Source: Gammaproteobacteria bacterium
GTDB lineage: Bacteria; Pseudomonadota; Gammaproteobacteria; JABCZS01
Direction of reading: 5' to 3'
NCBI GenBank assembly: GCA_013289085.1
Contig: JABDAR010000009.1
Span: forward strand, 8,637 to 57,641
Length of the DNA: 49,005 nucleotides
The position numbers and the translations under genes were made by a program. The notes beneath the pieces were generated by a model. It saw only the letters and a list, made by a program, of their open reading frames with translations, was not told the origin of the DNA and made no database searches. Positions 22,491-30,615 of the stretch are shown piece after piece; within the stretch, counting starts at the first letter, position 1, and each line of letters opens with the position of its first letter.

Positions 22491-22621
22491 ATTATCTCCA
22501 ATTTAGCTATTTTTGTATATTTTACTATTAGAAAGTATGCTAACACCAAACTTAGATAAGGTCAAACTTTTTTTGCAGAATAGGTTACTTTTTAAAAAAT
22601 ATACTAAAATGATAATAAATT

Positions 22622-22648
22622 GTTAAGTATTAAGGTTTCGTACTTAAC
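22622..22648. promoter_or_regulatory. Inverted repeat upstream of the barrel gene
   Basis: GTTAAGTA (22622-22629) and TACTTAAC (22641-22648) are perfect complements around 11 bases, about 40 bases before the start codon and just upstream of a TAGAAT-like -10. A candidate operator; it could also be an early terminator of the divergent transcript. Confidence 0.35.
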
Positions 22649-22687
22649 TTTGTTAGAATACTATCATTGTTAGATATAAGGATAATT

Positions 22688-23455
22688 ATGAAAATATATA
22701 AAGGAGTTTTACTCGCAAGTTCTTTACTGTTAACGCATAGTGCATTTGCCGATGATGATGCAGATTCGTATTTAGAAGTGATTTTGATGGGCGGTATTGC
22801 AAACTTGGATACCCAAGGTACAAATTTACAGATGACACCTGTTCAAACGGATGCTATTGAGCCCGGTACTGCTGATTTTGGCGATGCGTGGACTGTACAA
22901 TTAGGTCTTGGTTATTCAATTCCTCTATTTGATGCCGAAGAAGATTCTGATGAAGTGCAGTGGTTCCCTGCAATAGAACCACAAGTCAATGTGTATTATC
23001 TTGAAGGCGATGTGGATGGTAATGTGGATCGTTATGCTGATTTCTCAGGTAACTTTGATGATACTAATTACACTATGGATATCAAGAGTACACGTGTCAT
23101 GTTTGATCTTGCCTTAACTATTGCTTCTTATGAAGAGTTTTCTCTTTACGCCATCGGTGGTATTGGACCTTCATGGAATTCTTTTGATTTAACAGAACAT
23201 GGCAATGATTGTGTAGAAGAAGTAGGGTTTGATAATAATGATGGCAATCTTGCTTATGAATTTGGTGGCGGCGTTACTTATGCAGCTTCTGAAGAATTCG
23301 GCATTTCCTTACAGTATCTTTATACCAATTTTCTTGATTTAGAATTGGAACAGAATGCTGATCTTGGGGATGGTTCCACACTGTCAGACATAGACTCCGA
23401 CAACTTTGACTTTAGCTCACAAGCTTTAGTTCTTGGTTTACGTTACGCATTTTAA
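22688..23455 (+). CDS. Outer-membrane beta-barrel protein
   Basis: I chose the ATG at 22688 (MKIYKGVLLASSLLLTHSAF), which has AAGGA 5 bases upstream; the frame is open from a TTG at 22667. The product is 255 residues: signal peptide 1-21 (SAFA), then alternating polar/hydrophobic strands separated by acidic loops, and a C-terminal ALVLGLRYAF whose final Phe is the BAM recognition signal. This is a small 8-to-10-strand porin-like barrel of the OmpA/OmpW size class. It resembles the broken gene at 5800. It is followed 15 bases later by the DUF3494 protein, so the two are co-transcribed. The very acidic loops suggest cation binding or surface-charge roles (inference). Confidence 0.7.
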   Translation: MKIYKGVLLASSLLLTHSAFADDDADSYLEVILMGGIANLDTQGTNLQMTPVQTDAIEPGTADFGDAWTVQLGLGYSIPLFDAEEDSDEVQWFPAIEPQVNVYYLEGDVDGNVDRYADFSGNFDDTNYTMDIKSTRVMFDLALTIASYEEFSLYAIGGIGPSWNSFDLTEHGNDCVEEVGFDNNDGNLAYEFGGGVTYAASEEFGISLQYLYTNFLDLELEQNADLGDGSTLSDIDSDNFDFSSQALVLGLRYAF

Positions 23456-23470
23456 ATAAGGAAATGAAAA

Positions 23471-25249
23471 ATGTTTAAAAAATTATTATTAATCGGATTA
23501 GCGCTTTCCTGCTGTCTTGGAATTGCGCAAGCAAATGACCCTACTGTTTCTTGTGCTAAAGACGGTAAAGATGCAAGTGCCTTATGTGATCTTTCATTTA
23601 CGAAAAAACCTATTTTTGGCAACATGTGTGTAGGTTTTGATCAAACAAGAGTTTATACCGTTAAAAACAATACGCCTGTTACTCAAACATTTGACTATAT
23701 CAGAGTAGTGAATGCAGATGGTACAGTTAATTTAGATGCTTCTATTATCGCAGCAGCGACAGATGCTTGCGGTACAACATTAGCAGCAGGCGACACATGT
23801 AATTTTGCAGTTAACATACATCCTACAGCGCCTGAAGTGTTGGATTTATTAGTTGAAGTCAAATTTGTTGGCACTAGTAGTGCGATTACTTCACCTATTA
23901 TGATAACAGCTAGCAATACTTGTGGAGTCGTAATAACACCACCTCCAGTTGTTCCTCCTGTATGTCCTATTGACACAGGTACGGAAATACTGACTTTTAC
24001 TATTGAAAACACTACACTTGCAGCCGTTACTTTATCTTCTTCAATTCAAGATATAGCTATATTAGATGCAACTCTTAATGTTGTTGGTGGGGTTAATAGC
24101 TGCGGAGCTACATTAGCTGCGGGTGCAACATGCAATATTTATGTCCTAGTTACAGCGGGTGCCGATGTGGGATTGGTTAGTGCAGTACTTAATGTTGTTC
24201 TTGGAACAGGCGTTACTTTGTCGCTACCTATTGATATCGAAATCCTTGAGGTCTGTGGTATTGATGGTATTATAATTAGTACGTTTCCTGCCTTGCCCCC
24301 ATTTCTCGCCTGTGATGCAGCAAACGATAACTTAACCCAAAGGTTAGTTTATGTACTTACCAATACCAATCTTATTGATGCGGAGGTAATTACCTCAGTT
24401 AATATAAATAATTCGGGTCTAACCTTAGGCATAAATGCAGGTCTATCAACTTGTACCACCGGCTTATCTTTAGCTGCAGGAGCAAGTTGCACAATTGTCG
24501 TTGATTTAAATCTATCATGTCCTGTTACAGGAACCATCGATTCCGAGATCACAGTGCTTATTAATGGTACTGATGACCTATTTATAGACATTTCTTCCAC
24601 TGTAATAGCTTTGGTTACGCCTACACCTACTGATATTGACCTTAATGCTGCTGTAGGTGCTTGTTTAATGCTTGGCGGTTCAACGATTACAAATACAGGA
24701 CTTACTGTAGTGACAGATACTGATGTTTGTGCACTTGCAGTTGTAGGGTTTGATCCATTTGTGGGGCCAGGGGTTATTAATGGTGGTGTAGTGATAGAAA
24801 ACGCTACTGTAATTGACGCTGCTATAGACGCTGTATTTGATGGCGAAGGTGTGCTTGATGTGCTTCTAGATTTCCCTTGTACTACTGGTTTGACAGGTGA
24901 AAATTTAGGTGGAATGACATTGGGTGAGGGTGTTTATTGCTCTACTGGTGACCTTGACTTAACAGGGACACTTACTTTAGTAGGCGATGCGTCAACTGTT
25001 ATTATTATCCAAATAACTGGCGCGCTAACTGTTGATGTCGGATCTCAAGTTGTTCTTTCAGGTGTACTCCCAGAAAATGTGTATTTTGTTGAAGGATTTT
25101 CTGCATCATTAGGAGCAGGCAGTCAATTCCAAGGGAATATTATCGGTGAGACAAGCATTGTTTTGAGTGCTGGAGCAAATCTGTTAGATGGTACTGCAAT
25201 AGCTGGATTGGCAGTGGTCTTAGATGCTAATACTGTTACTGCACCGTAA
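23471..25249 (+). CDS. Secreted protein with C-terminal DUF3494 (ice-binding-like) domain
   Basis: 592 residues; signal peptide 1-21 (GIAQA). Residues 25-375 contain several Ig-like units carrying CG.TLAAG.TC (DACGTTLAAGDTCNF, NSCGATLAAGATCNI, STCTTGLSLAAGASCTI), typical of bacterial surface beta-sandwich repeats. From about residue 386 the sequence (DIDLNAAVGACLMLGGSTIT; YCSTGDLDLTGTLTLVGD; VVLSGVLPENVYFVEG; QFQGNIIGETSIVLSAGANL) is the DUF3494 beta-helix known from ice-binding proteins and adhesins. In an amoeba-associated bacterium it is more likely a surface adhesin module than an antifreeze (inference). RBS AAGGA; strong terminator after the stop. No visible sorting signal. Confidence 0.75.
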   Translation: MFKKLLLIGLALSCCLGIAQANDPTVSCAKDGKDASALCDLSFTKKPIFGNMCVGFDQTRVYTVKNNTPVTQTFDYIRVVNADGTVNLDASIIAAATDACGTTLAAGDTCNFAVNIHPTAPEVLDLLVEVKFVGTSSAITSPIMITASNTCGVVITPPPVVPPVCPIDTGTEILTFTIENTTLAAVTLSSSIQDIAILDATLNVVGGVNSCGATLAAGATCNIYVLVTAGADVGLVSAVLNVVLGTGVTLSLPIDIEILEVCGIDGIIISTFPALPPFLACDAANDNLTQRLVYVLTNTNLIDAEVITSVNINNSGLTLGINAGLSTCTTGLSLAAGASCTIVVDLNLSCPVTGTIDSEITVLINGTDDLFIDISSTVIALVTPTPTDIDLNAAVGACLMLGGSTITNTGLTVVTDTDVCALAVVGFDPFVGPGVINGGVVIENATVIDAAIDAVFDGEGVLDVLLDFPCTTGLTGENLGGMTLGEGVYCSTGDLDLTGTLTLVGDASTVIIIQITGALTVDVGSQVVLSGVLPENVYFVEGFSASLGAGSQFQGNIIGETSIVLSAGANLLDGTAIAGLAVVLDANTVTAP

Positions 25250-25264
25250 ATAGTGTTGTAGTTG

Positions 25265-25297
25265 AAAAGGGGGATTTCATCCGTCCCCCTTTTTTTA
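25265..25297 (+). terminator. Intrinsic terminator after the DUF3494 gene
   Basis: AAAAGGGGGA pairs with TCCCCCTTTTT around a 9-base loop, with the T-run (25290-25297) completing the signal. Confidence 0.9.
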
Positions 25298-25334
25298 TGG
25301 GCGATAGATTATTCATTTTTATAAGGAATTTTTT

Positions 25335-25490
25335 ATGTTAAGTACAGTATTAATCGTGGTATTAATTTTGATTTTAGTGGGTGCCATTCCTGCTTGGCCT
25401 CATAGTAGAAATTGGGGCTATGGACCCAGTGGATTGATTGGTTTTATTTTAATTGTGCTGTTAATTTTAGTGCTGATGGGGCATGTGTAA
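25335..25490 (+). CDS. DUF3309 small membrane protein
   Basis: 51 codons with AAGGAA 8 bases before the ATG. The sequence MLSTVLIVVLILILVGAIPA, then WPHSRNWGYGPSG and a second hydrophobic run, is the full DUF3309 family pattern: two membrane segments joined by a conserved WPHS..WGYGPSG loop. Function unknown; probably an inner-membrane hairpin protein. It ends 19 bases before the DUF2147 gene and is likely co-transcribed with it. Confidence 0.85.
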   Translation: MLSTVLIVVLILILVGAIPAWPHSRNWGYGPSGLIGFILIVLLILVLMGHV

Positions 25491-25509
25491 GGTTTATTGG
25501 AAATTAATC

Positions 25510-25962
25510 ATGAAACAGTTATTGGTGTGCCTATTAAGTTTTTTATTAAGTAGTAGCTTATGGGCCGCTAATAGCCCACCTAAAATAGATGGTTTATGGG
25601 AAGCTCATTATAAAGCAAGCGATACACCGAGCGCGCTGGTTCGTATCAAAACCATGCCTAACGGCGAATTAGTGGGTGTTATTGAAAATGCTTATCCGCG
25701 ACCCGGAGAAAATCCTCCTCACACTTGTACAAACTGTACAGGTAACAACCAAGACAAACCCTATAAAGGTTTAAAAATTATGTGGGGCATGATGCCAAGT
25801 GGCGACAATCAATGGGATAGTGGCCATCTCTTAAATGCTGAAACCGGAGAAATATATTCTGGATCTATGACACTCGTTGATAATGGCAATAGCCTCGAAA
25901 TGACGGGTTATGTGTTAAGTCCGATGTTTAGTAAAACGACCATATGGAAACGTGTTAAATAA
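25510..25962 (+). CDS. DUF2147 exported protein
   Basis: I chose the ATG at 25510 (MKQLLVCLLSFLLSSSLWAA), which begins a proper signal peptide; the frame is open from 25483, inside the upstream gene. 150 residues. The mature part fits DUF2147: IDGLWEAHY near the start, ALVRIKTMPNGELVGVIEN, CTNCTGNNQDKPYKGLKIMW, LLNAETGEIYSGSMTLVDNG and TTIWKRVK at the end. A small lipocalin-like beta-barrel expected in the periplasm; the ligand is unknown, and a pair of Cys suggests a disulfide. Its last 8 bases overlap the converging gene. Confidence 0.85.
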   Translation: MKQLLVCLLSFLLSSSLWAANSPPKIDGLWEAHYKASDTPSALVRIKTMPNGELVGVIENAYPRPGENPPHTCTNCTGNNQDKPYKGLKIMWGMMPSGDNQWDSGHLLNAETGEIYSGSMTLVDNGNSLEMTGYVLSPMFSKTTIWKRVK

Positions 25963-26842
25963 GTACAAACTTTCTATCAACTGGTCGCTGAATAGCGTGA
26001 GACAATATGACATGCATCTTATTTTTTAAATACTGTCTTTGTTTGGCGGTTATTCCGTCACGTAAAGATGGAATGGTGAGATCATCTACTTTAATTTTAT
26101 TCCATGTTGCTAATGAAAAAGGTGGATTGGCATTTTGTACATAATGCTCTGGCCACTGCTTGGCATCACCATGAAAATCAACCCAAGAATCACATATGAC
26201 CACTGCGTGCTTAGGATCATCTGCAGACAAGTTTTGTAACAATTTTTTTAGTTCTTCATTATTAATATTTTGTGTGGGTATCGGCTTAGCATTATAAATA
26301 ACAAGATTATGATTAGCATCAGCAAAAATGGGTGATCGTCCCATAAGTCCTATAAATTGTATGCTTTCTCTGGTGCCTGTTTCTAATTGACGCCAAATGG
26401 ACTGAGTGACAGAAGCTTTTGTTGCTTCACTACAAAAGCCTAAATTTTCATTACGCGTTTTGGTGGCTTCAGTAATATCAATAAGTTTGGCTAAAAATAT
26501 ATTCCATCTCAAAAAGGTGTCATCGCTCATTTCTTTAAATAGAGTATTGCGTAAATCACGCAATTCATCTGTAAGCAGTAAAACATTTTCTCGCATATGA
26601 TAATGTGCTTTCTTTCTTCTATTTAATCCTGGCGTAATGGCTTGTGAATAATGAGGGCCGAAGATTTGATTGGGAAAACTATCACCGAGTGAACAAAAAG
26701 ATTGATAAAGTGTGGTGCAGGATTTTTGGGTTGTCATATTATTATAGCGCTCTATACGGCTAAGAGGTTGTATGCGCGCAGCCTCTGACAAATAATTGTA
26801 TAACGCGATTGAAGAGATCGAAAATATCATAAATGGCAACAT
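25955..26842 (-). CDS. Papain-like cysteine protease candidate (putative effector)
   Basis: 295 residues. A hydrophobic start (MLPFMIFSISSIALYNYLSE) may be a signal anchor. The rest shows the spaced triad pattern of papain-fold bacterial effectors: NENLGFCSEAT (Cys137), then ANHNLVIYN (His178), then HAVVICDSWVDF (Asp218, the usual V..DPW element). Around it the protein is helical (LRDLRNTLFKEMSDDTFLRW). No named family recognised; a hydrolase or transferase acting on host proteins would fit, but this is inference from three short motifs. It is the last of three minus-strand genes (28912-25955) with a 122-base gap before it. Confidence 0.45.
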   Translation of the reverse strand: MLPFMIFSISSIALYNYLSEAARIQPLSRIERYNNMTTQKSCTTLYQSFCSLGDSFPNQIFGPHYSQAITPGLNRRKKAHYHMRENVLLLTDELRDLRNTLFKEMSDDTFLRWNIFLAKLIDITEATKTRNENLGFCSEATKASVTQSIWRQLETGTRESIQFIGLMGRSPIFADANHNLVIYNAKPIPTQNINNEELKKLLQNLSADDPKHAVVICDSWVDFHGDAKQWPEHYVQNANPPFSLATWNKIKVDDLTIPSLRDGITAKQRQYLKNKMHVILSHAIQRPVDRKFVLI

Positions 26843-26964
26843 GGTTTTCTCCTGAATTTTCTCACAATGTTTAGTCCAGCTTCAACAACCAGGATAATCA
26901 CTGGTGCAGTGGCGATGGATACTCATGCGGTTAAGGCACATAATTAATCGCTAGTAAGACTAGG

Positions 26965-27738
26965 TTAACGGTGTGACATACTCATCGCATTATTATTTGT
27001 CGGCTGTTGTGGCTTTACTTGATAATAATCGCCTAAATTAATAACGACATGCATGGTCTCTTTTATTTCAGCACTATTTGTGGGTGCTGGAATCGATTCT
27101 TCTCCTAAACTTATATATTGGTCACCCATCCATAGACATAAATTAATGCCATGGGCACGGGCATAGGCTAAAGTCAAATACGAACTAAACCAGTTTGAAT
27201 TTTTTTCTTGCAGTGCTAGATAATTTTTATAATGTGCAGGGTCGGCATTAATGATGCCATCAATGGTGGCGAGTATTTGTTTTATTTCTATATTATTGCT
27301 TTTAGATTCATCCGCTTCAAATTCATCTCGGGAACGTTTATGTGTTTTTGATTCCATCGCCGATCTTTTTTCATTGGCCATATGATAATCTCTTATGGCA
27401 GATTCTAATGCAGAAGTATTATTTGAATTTGTGTCGTTATTTCGATATTGCTCAATATAATGCTGACGTATTTCGGGTGTTGCGGCAAGGCGTACATCTG
27501 CATGTGTTTCGCCGAGCGCGAGCAATTGCTTGATAAATATTTCTTTGCTTAAGCCAAAAACTTCGTATATACATGACATCGGTTTAGGTGCAAGTCCATC
27601 AGGTTTTTCAAATGTAAGCTCTTGCTCTTTATATTTACCTTTGTATAATTTTCTATTTTTCATTTCAGCGATTATTTTTTCTTGAATCTTCATCAAACGT
27701 GCATATTGAATGGGTTTAACCACATGATCCACGGTCAT
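26965..27738 (-). CDS. OTU-like protein, putative effector; catalytic His apparently lost
   Basis: 257 residues. The pattern resembles OTU deubiquitinases: a Cys motif near the start of the domain (PKPMSCIYEVFG, Cys56), then GETHADVRLAATPEIRQHYI, and at the end WFSSYLTLAYARAHGINLCL, then VVINLGDYYQVKP, where the family has I.L....HY..L.P. In that last motif Tyr replaces the expected His (about residue 238), so it may be inactive or a misassignment. Between the halves is a charged linker with KTHKRSRDEFEADESK, which looks like a nuclear localisation signal. Its start lies 4 bases after the upstream gene, so they are co-translated. Confidence 0.4.
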   Translation of the reverse strand: MTVDHVVKPIQYARLMKIQEKIIAEMKNRKLYKGKYKEQELTFEKPDGLAPKPMSCIYEVFGLSKEIFIKQLLALGETHADVRLAATPEIRQHYIEQYRNNDTNSNNTSALESAIRDYHMANEKRSAMESKTHKRSRDEFEADESKSNNIEIKQILATIDGIINADPAHYKNYLALQEKNSNWFSSYLTLAYARAHGINLCLWMGDQYISLGEESIPAPTNSAEIKETMHVVINLGDYYQVKPQQPTNNNAMSMSHR

Positions 27739-27740
27739 AT

Positions 27741-27761
27741 TACTATTTACTATTTACTATT
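27741..27761 (-). repeat. Three 7-bp repeats across a stop/start junction
   Basis: TACTATT occurs three times in tandem. It contains the last codons and stop of the 27743 gene and lies 3 bases before the next start. Gain or loss of a unit would change the frame of the C-terminus and the spacing to the next gene. Confidence 0.85.
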
Positions 27762-28912
27762 TGCTCAGCTTGCTTGACGTGTAAGCGATCGGCTGCATCA
27801 AAAGTTTTTAATAGATCACGAATCATCTGTTCACGATAAATTTGAATAGTTGTTCCTGGATTGGCCACACCAAATTCACGCTCAGTGCCAGTTTCTTGCA
27901 ATGCTTTTTGCATCAATTCGATGAGTTTATGAATATGCATATGATTTTTTTCATCAAGAATAGAATGTTCAATAATAGCGAGAGCCAAGGCTATTGCATG
28001 CTTGGCATCAGTAATTAATAGTTGATATAAAATCAAACTCTTTTCCTCAGATAATACCATCTCATCTTTGGAGGGGGTAAAGCTATTTTTAAATAGTAAA
28101 ATAAAAATATCATCTGACTCTATGAAAAAATCGTGATCATAATGTTGATACATCAACTGAACTGCGTCGGATAATAACGATCCTTTATTATTTCTTTTTG
28201 TTTGTCTGGCATAAAAAGCTAAAGCTACCAATGTGCCAGTTATTGTATTATTTTGATAAAATATTTCTTTGATATCATTAATTGGTGGATAAGTGGCGTT
28301 ACCGATTTCTTCTGCAAGCCAACATGCAAATGGATCGGTAGGGGTTATACTCAATATTTTTTTTACAAATGCAGTGAATTGTTTGCGCTCATTTTCACTG
28401 GTTAACAATTCACGCAATGCTAGAAGACAGGTATGTTTGTTTATCTTATAAAAATCATTAAGATTTCTTATGATTTCACGGGCGTCATCATTATCATCCC
28501 AAGCCATGAGTGCAAGTAACTGATCTTTTAAATCACGCGCTTGTTTGCTAAAAGTAGGTGCTTGTGCAGGTGATGGTGCGGCTGACCAAGCAGTTGTTGT
28601 TTGTTGTTGAGTTGCGGAGGCTTTATTTTGTAGTGCTCCTCGCAAGGCTAAGCCATAACCACTACGGGGGTTTTGGGATAAAATAAGGTCACAATAATCT
28701 GTGAGGGCTTGGATAGATTTGCTATTTACAGTTAAACCAGCAACCAAAGTATTCACGAGCCCTTGATAATCTGCTTGTATCCAGGGATCTATAGTCGCTA
28801 TAACAGGCTTCTGAAGCATTATATTTTGAAACTCTAAGAGCGTCTGAATGAAGATCTCTTCAATCTCATGAACGGATATAAGAAACTCAACTTGGTCTTT
28901 AAATGTAACCAT
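27743..28912 (-). CDS. Unknown helical protein, first gene of a putative effector operon
   Basis: 389 residues, no signal peptide. Almost wholly alpha-helical by composition, with a low-complexity Gln/Ala/Pro linker at about residues 100-118 (ATQQQTTTAWSAAPSPAQAP) separating a small N-terminal domain from a larger C-terminal one (LLALMAWDDNDDAREIIRNL; LYQLLITDAKHAIALALAII). Helical repeats are likely but I see no clear TPR or HEAT consensus. The RBS region reads AGGGGTACTA before the ATG. It is followed directly by the OTU-like gene. Function not assigned. Confidence 0.55.
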   Translation of the reverse strand: MVTFKDQVEFLISVHEIEEIFIQTLLEFQNIMLQKPVIATIDPWIQADYQGLVNTLVAGLTVNSKSIQALTDYCDLILSQNPRSGYGLALRGALQNKASATQQQTTTAWSAAPSPAQAPTFSKQARDLKDQLLALMAWDDNDDAREIIRNLNDFYKINKHTCLLALRELLTSENERKQFTAFVKKILSITPTDPFACWLAEEIGNATYPPINDIKEIFYQNNTITGTLVALAFYARQTKRNNKGSLLSDAVQLMYQHYDHDFFIESDDIFILLFKNSFTPSKDEMVLSEEKSLILYQLLITDAKHAIALALAIIEHSILDEKNHMHIHKLIELMQKALQETGTEREFGVANPGTTIQIYREQMIRDLLKTFDAADRLHVKQAEQIVNSK

Positions 28913-28978
28913 TAGTACCCCTAAGTAAATAAGATAACATTTTATCCTAGAATAATTAAAGTTAACTTAAGAATGGGG

Positions 28979-29197
28979 TTAAAGATTAATCTGCTTGTCT
29001 TTACGTTTAGATAGGGTTTCGTGCAAGTGTATAATGGTCTTGCTGCCCGTTTGTACAAATAAGAATGGGAACACACCATGAACAATACAAGCCAATCCTG
29101 CAAGCACCATGCGTATGCCGGCGCTAAATGCAAATCTTGCATGCTCAAAATAGGTTTCACCGACACTATGGGGATGTTTTGTAAAAGGGGTTAGCAT
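28979..29197 (-). CDS. DUF6356-like small membrane protein
   Basis: 72 residues; AGGAG lies 7 bases before the ATG. The sequence FTKHPHSVGETYFEHARFAF, then a hydrophobic segment (IRMVLAGLACIVHGVFPFLF) and a basic end matches a widespread small-protein family (HP.SVGETY.EH...A...G........A..H...PF.F). One or two membrane segments. Function unknown. It stands alone, divergent from the pilus operon. A second overlapping frame on the same strand (28942-29166) is a shadow. Confidence 0.75.
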   Translation of the reverse strand: MLTPFTKHPHSVGETYFEHARFAFSAGIRMVLAGLACIVHGVFPFLFVQTGSKTIIHLHETLSKRKDKQINL

Positions 29198-29361
29198 GAT
29201 AGCTCCTATTGAGTCGCATCGATTGATCTGAAAAATAGTTTAGTCCTTATGGATTGGCTATTCAACAAATTTCAAACTTTGAATGCGTAATACTTTCTAT
29301 ACAAATATACAGGTATCTGCTATCTTAAATTTATTAACCTTAAAATTAAGAGATTATTAAA

Positions 29362-29871
29362 ATGAAGATAATAAAAGTATTATTTTTAGCTTTGATTTTT
29401 GCAAGTTATTCAATAAGTTATATAGCCAACGCCGCTACGACTACCACTTCGTTTCTAGTGAGTGCCACCGTTTTGGATGCATGTTTAGCGACTTCATTAC
29501 CTTTAGTTTTTGGTAATTACACGCCTGGTAATGGCGATATTACGGCCACTACAACGGTTAGTGTAAATTGCACAACCAATACTGCTTTTACTGTTGCGCT
29601 CAATCGAGGCACGACCACCGGAGGAACTATAGCCCAGCGTTTAATGGCTTTTGGTAGCCATACTTTACAATATAATATATATACTACAGCGGGTAATACA
29701 GTTATTTGGGGTGATGGCACATCAAGCAGTGTGACACAACCGGGAACAGGAACGGGTCTTCTTATTCCAGTAGTGTATACAGCTTATGGTCTGCTCCCTG
29801 ATAATTCAACAAATCAGGCAGCTTCAATTGGTGCATATACTGATACCATTACTGCGACTGTCACATATTAG
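29362..29871 (+). CDS. Spore coat U-type pilin subunit (Csu-like major subunit)
   Basis: 169 residues: signal peptide 1-24 (YIANA), then a spore-coat-U (SCPU) domain: FLVSATVLDACLATSLPLVF with the first Cys, GNYTPGNGDITATTTVSVNC with the second, LMAFGSHTLQYNIY, VIWGDGTSS, and the end TDTITATVTY. SCPU proteins are the subunits of archaic chaperone-usher pili; the C-terminal strand is what the chaperone holds. First gene of a four-gene operon (subunit, chaperone, usher, second subunit), so probably the fibre-forming subunit for surface attachment or biofilm. Confidence 0.85.
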   Translation: MKIIKVLFLALIFASYSISYIANAATTTTSFLVSATVLDACLATSLPLVFGNYTPGNGDITATTTVSVNCTTNTAFTVALNRGTTTGGTIAQRLMAFGSHTLQYNIYTTAGNTVIWGDGTSSSVTQPGTGTGLLIPVVYTAYGLLPDNSTNQAASIGAYTDTITATVTY

Positions 29872-29889
29872 AATTCACAGAGGTAGAGA

Positions 29890-30615
29890 GTGAAAGGTTT
29901 TTTTTTAAAAAATTGTACGTTATTATTTTTATTATGGTTGCCTTATTTATCTTATGCTGAAGGAATACAAATCAGCCCAGTTAGAGTGTACATCGAGCCT
30001 GGAGAATTAAATTCCTCTTTTACCATTTATAATCGCTCAGATGAGCCTGTTTTATTTCAATTAAAAGCAGTAAAGTGGCATCAGAAAGCAGGTGAGGATA
30101 TATACTCCGATACTCATGATATTATTATTAATCCACCTATTATGAACATAGGCCCAGATAGCTATCAATTATTCCGTGTCGGTTTACGCAATCCTTTGCC
30201 AGCAAACAATGAGCATTTTTATAGGATTTTCGCAACCCAAGTAGCTACCAAAAAAAACACAGTGATTAAAAACCAGATTCAGACTTTGTTAGAATTTAAC
30301 ATACCTGTATTTATTCTACCTAAAGAAGAACAAAAAGATTTAATAGTAGAACTTAGAAAAATAAAAGATCAATTAGAATTACGTATTGCTAATGAGAGTA
30401 ATGTTCATATTCAAATTGCTCAAATTGATATTTACCCCGATAAAAATAAATTAGAGACACCTTTGTATTCTCAAGATACTTTTGTTTACTTATTACCTAA
30501 ACAAGAAAAAACTTGGGATTTACCCTGGAATAAACCCAAAGATATGGATGATCTAGCATTGAAATTACGGACGGACTGGGGAGATATCCTTGAAACTCTG
30601 CGAGTGGCCCCTTAA
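29890..30615 (+). CDS. Periplasmic pilus chaperone (CsuC-like)
   Basis: 241 residues from a GTG with AGAGGTAGAG upstream; signal peptide 1-23 (LPYLSYA). The sequence follows the PapD-like chaperone plan: IQISPVRVYIEPGELNSSFT (first strand), an Ig domain with YQLFRVGLRNP, YRIFATQVA, IPVFILPKEE, and a second domain ending in LRTDWGDILETLRVAP. Chaperones of this class donate a strand to pilus subunits in the periplasm and hand them to the usher. The 3' end overlaps the usher start by 26 bases, indicating coupled translation. Confidence 0.85.
   Translation: MKGFFLKNCTLLFLLWLPYLSYAEGIQISPVRVYIEPGELNSSFTIYNRSDEPVLFQLKAVKWHQKAGEDIYSDTHDIIINPPIMNIGPDSYQLFRVGLRNPLPANNEHFYRIFATQVATKKNTVIKNQIQTLLEFNIPVFILPKEEQKDLIVELRKIKDQLELRIANESNVHIQIAQIDIYPDKNKLETPLYSQDTFVYLLPKQEKTWDLPWNKPKDMDDLALKLRTDWGDILETLRVAP

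Noticed and set aside
26867..26947. 26-codon frame between the protease-like and OTU-like genes
   Set aside because: Too short, opposite strand to the operon, no ribosome binding site or family.
28942..29166. Second minus-strand frame overlapping the DUF6356-like gene
   Set aside because: The other frame has the ribosome binding site and the conserved family sequence.
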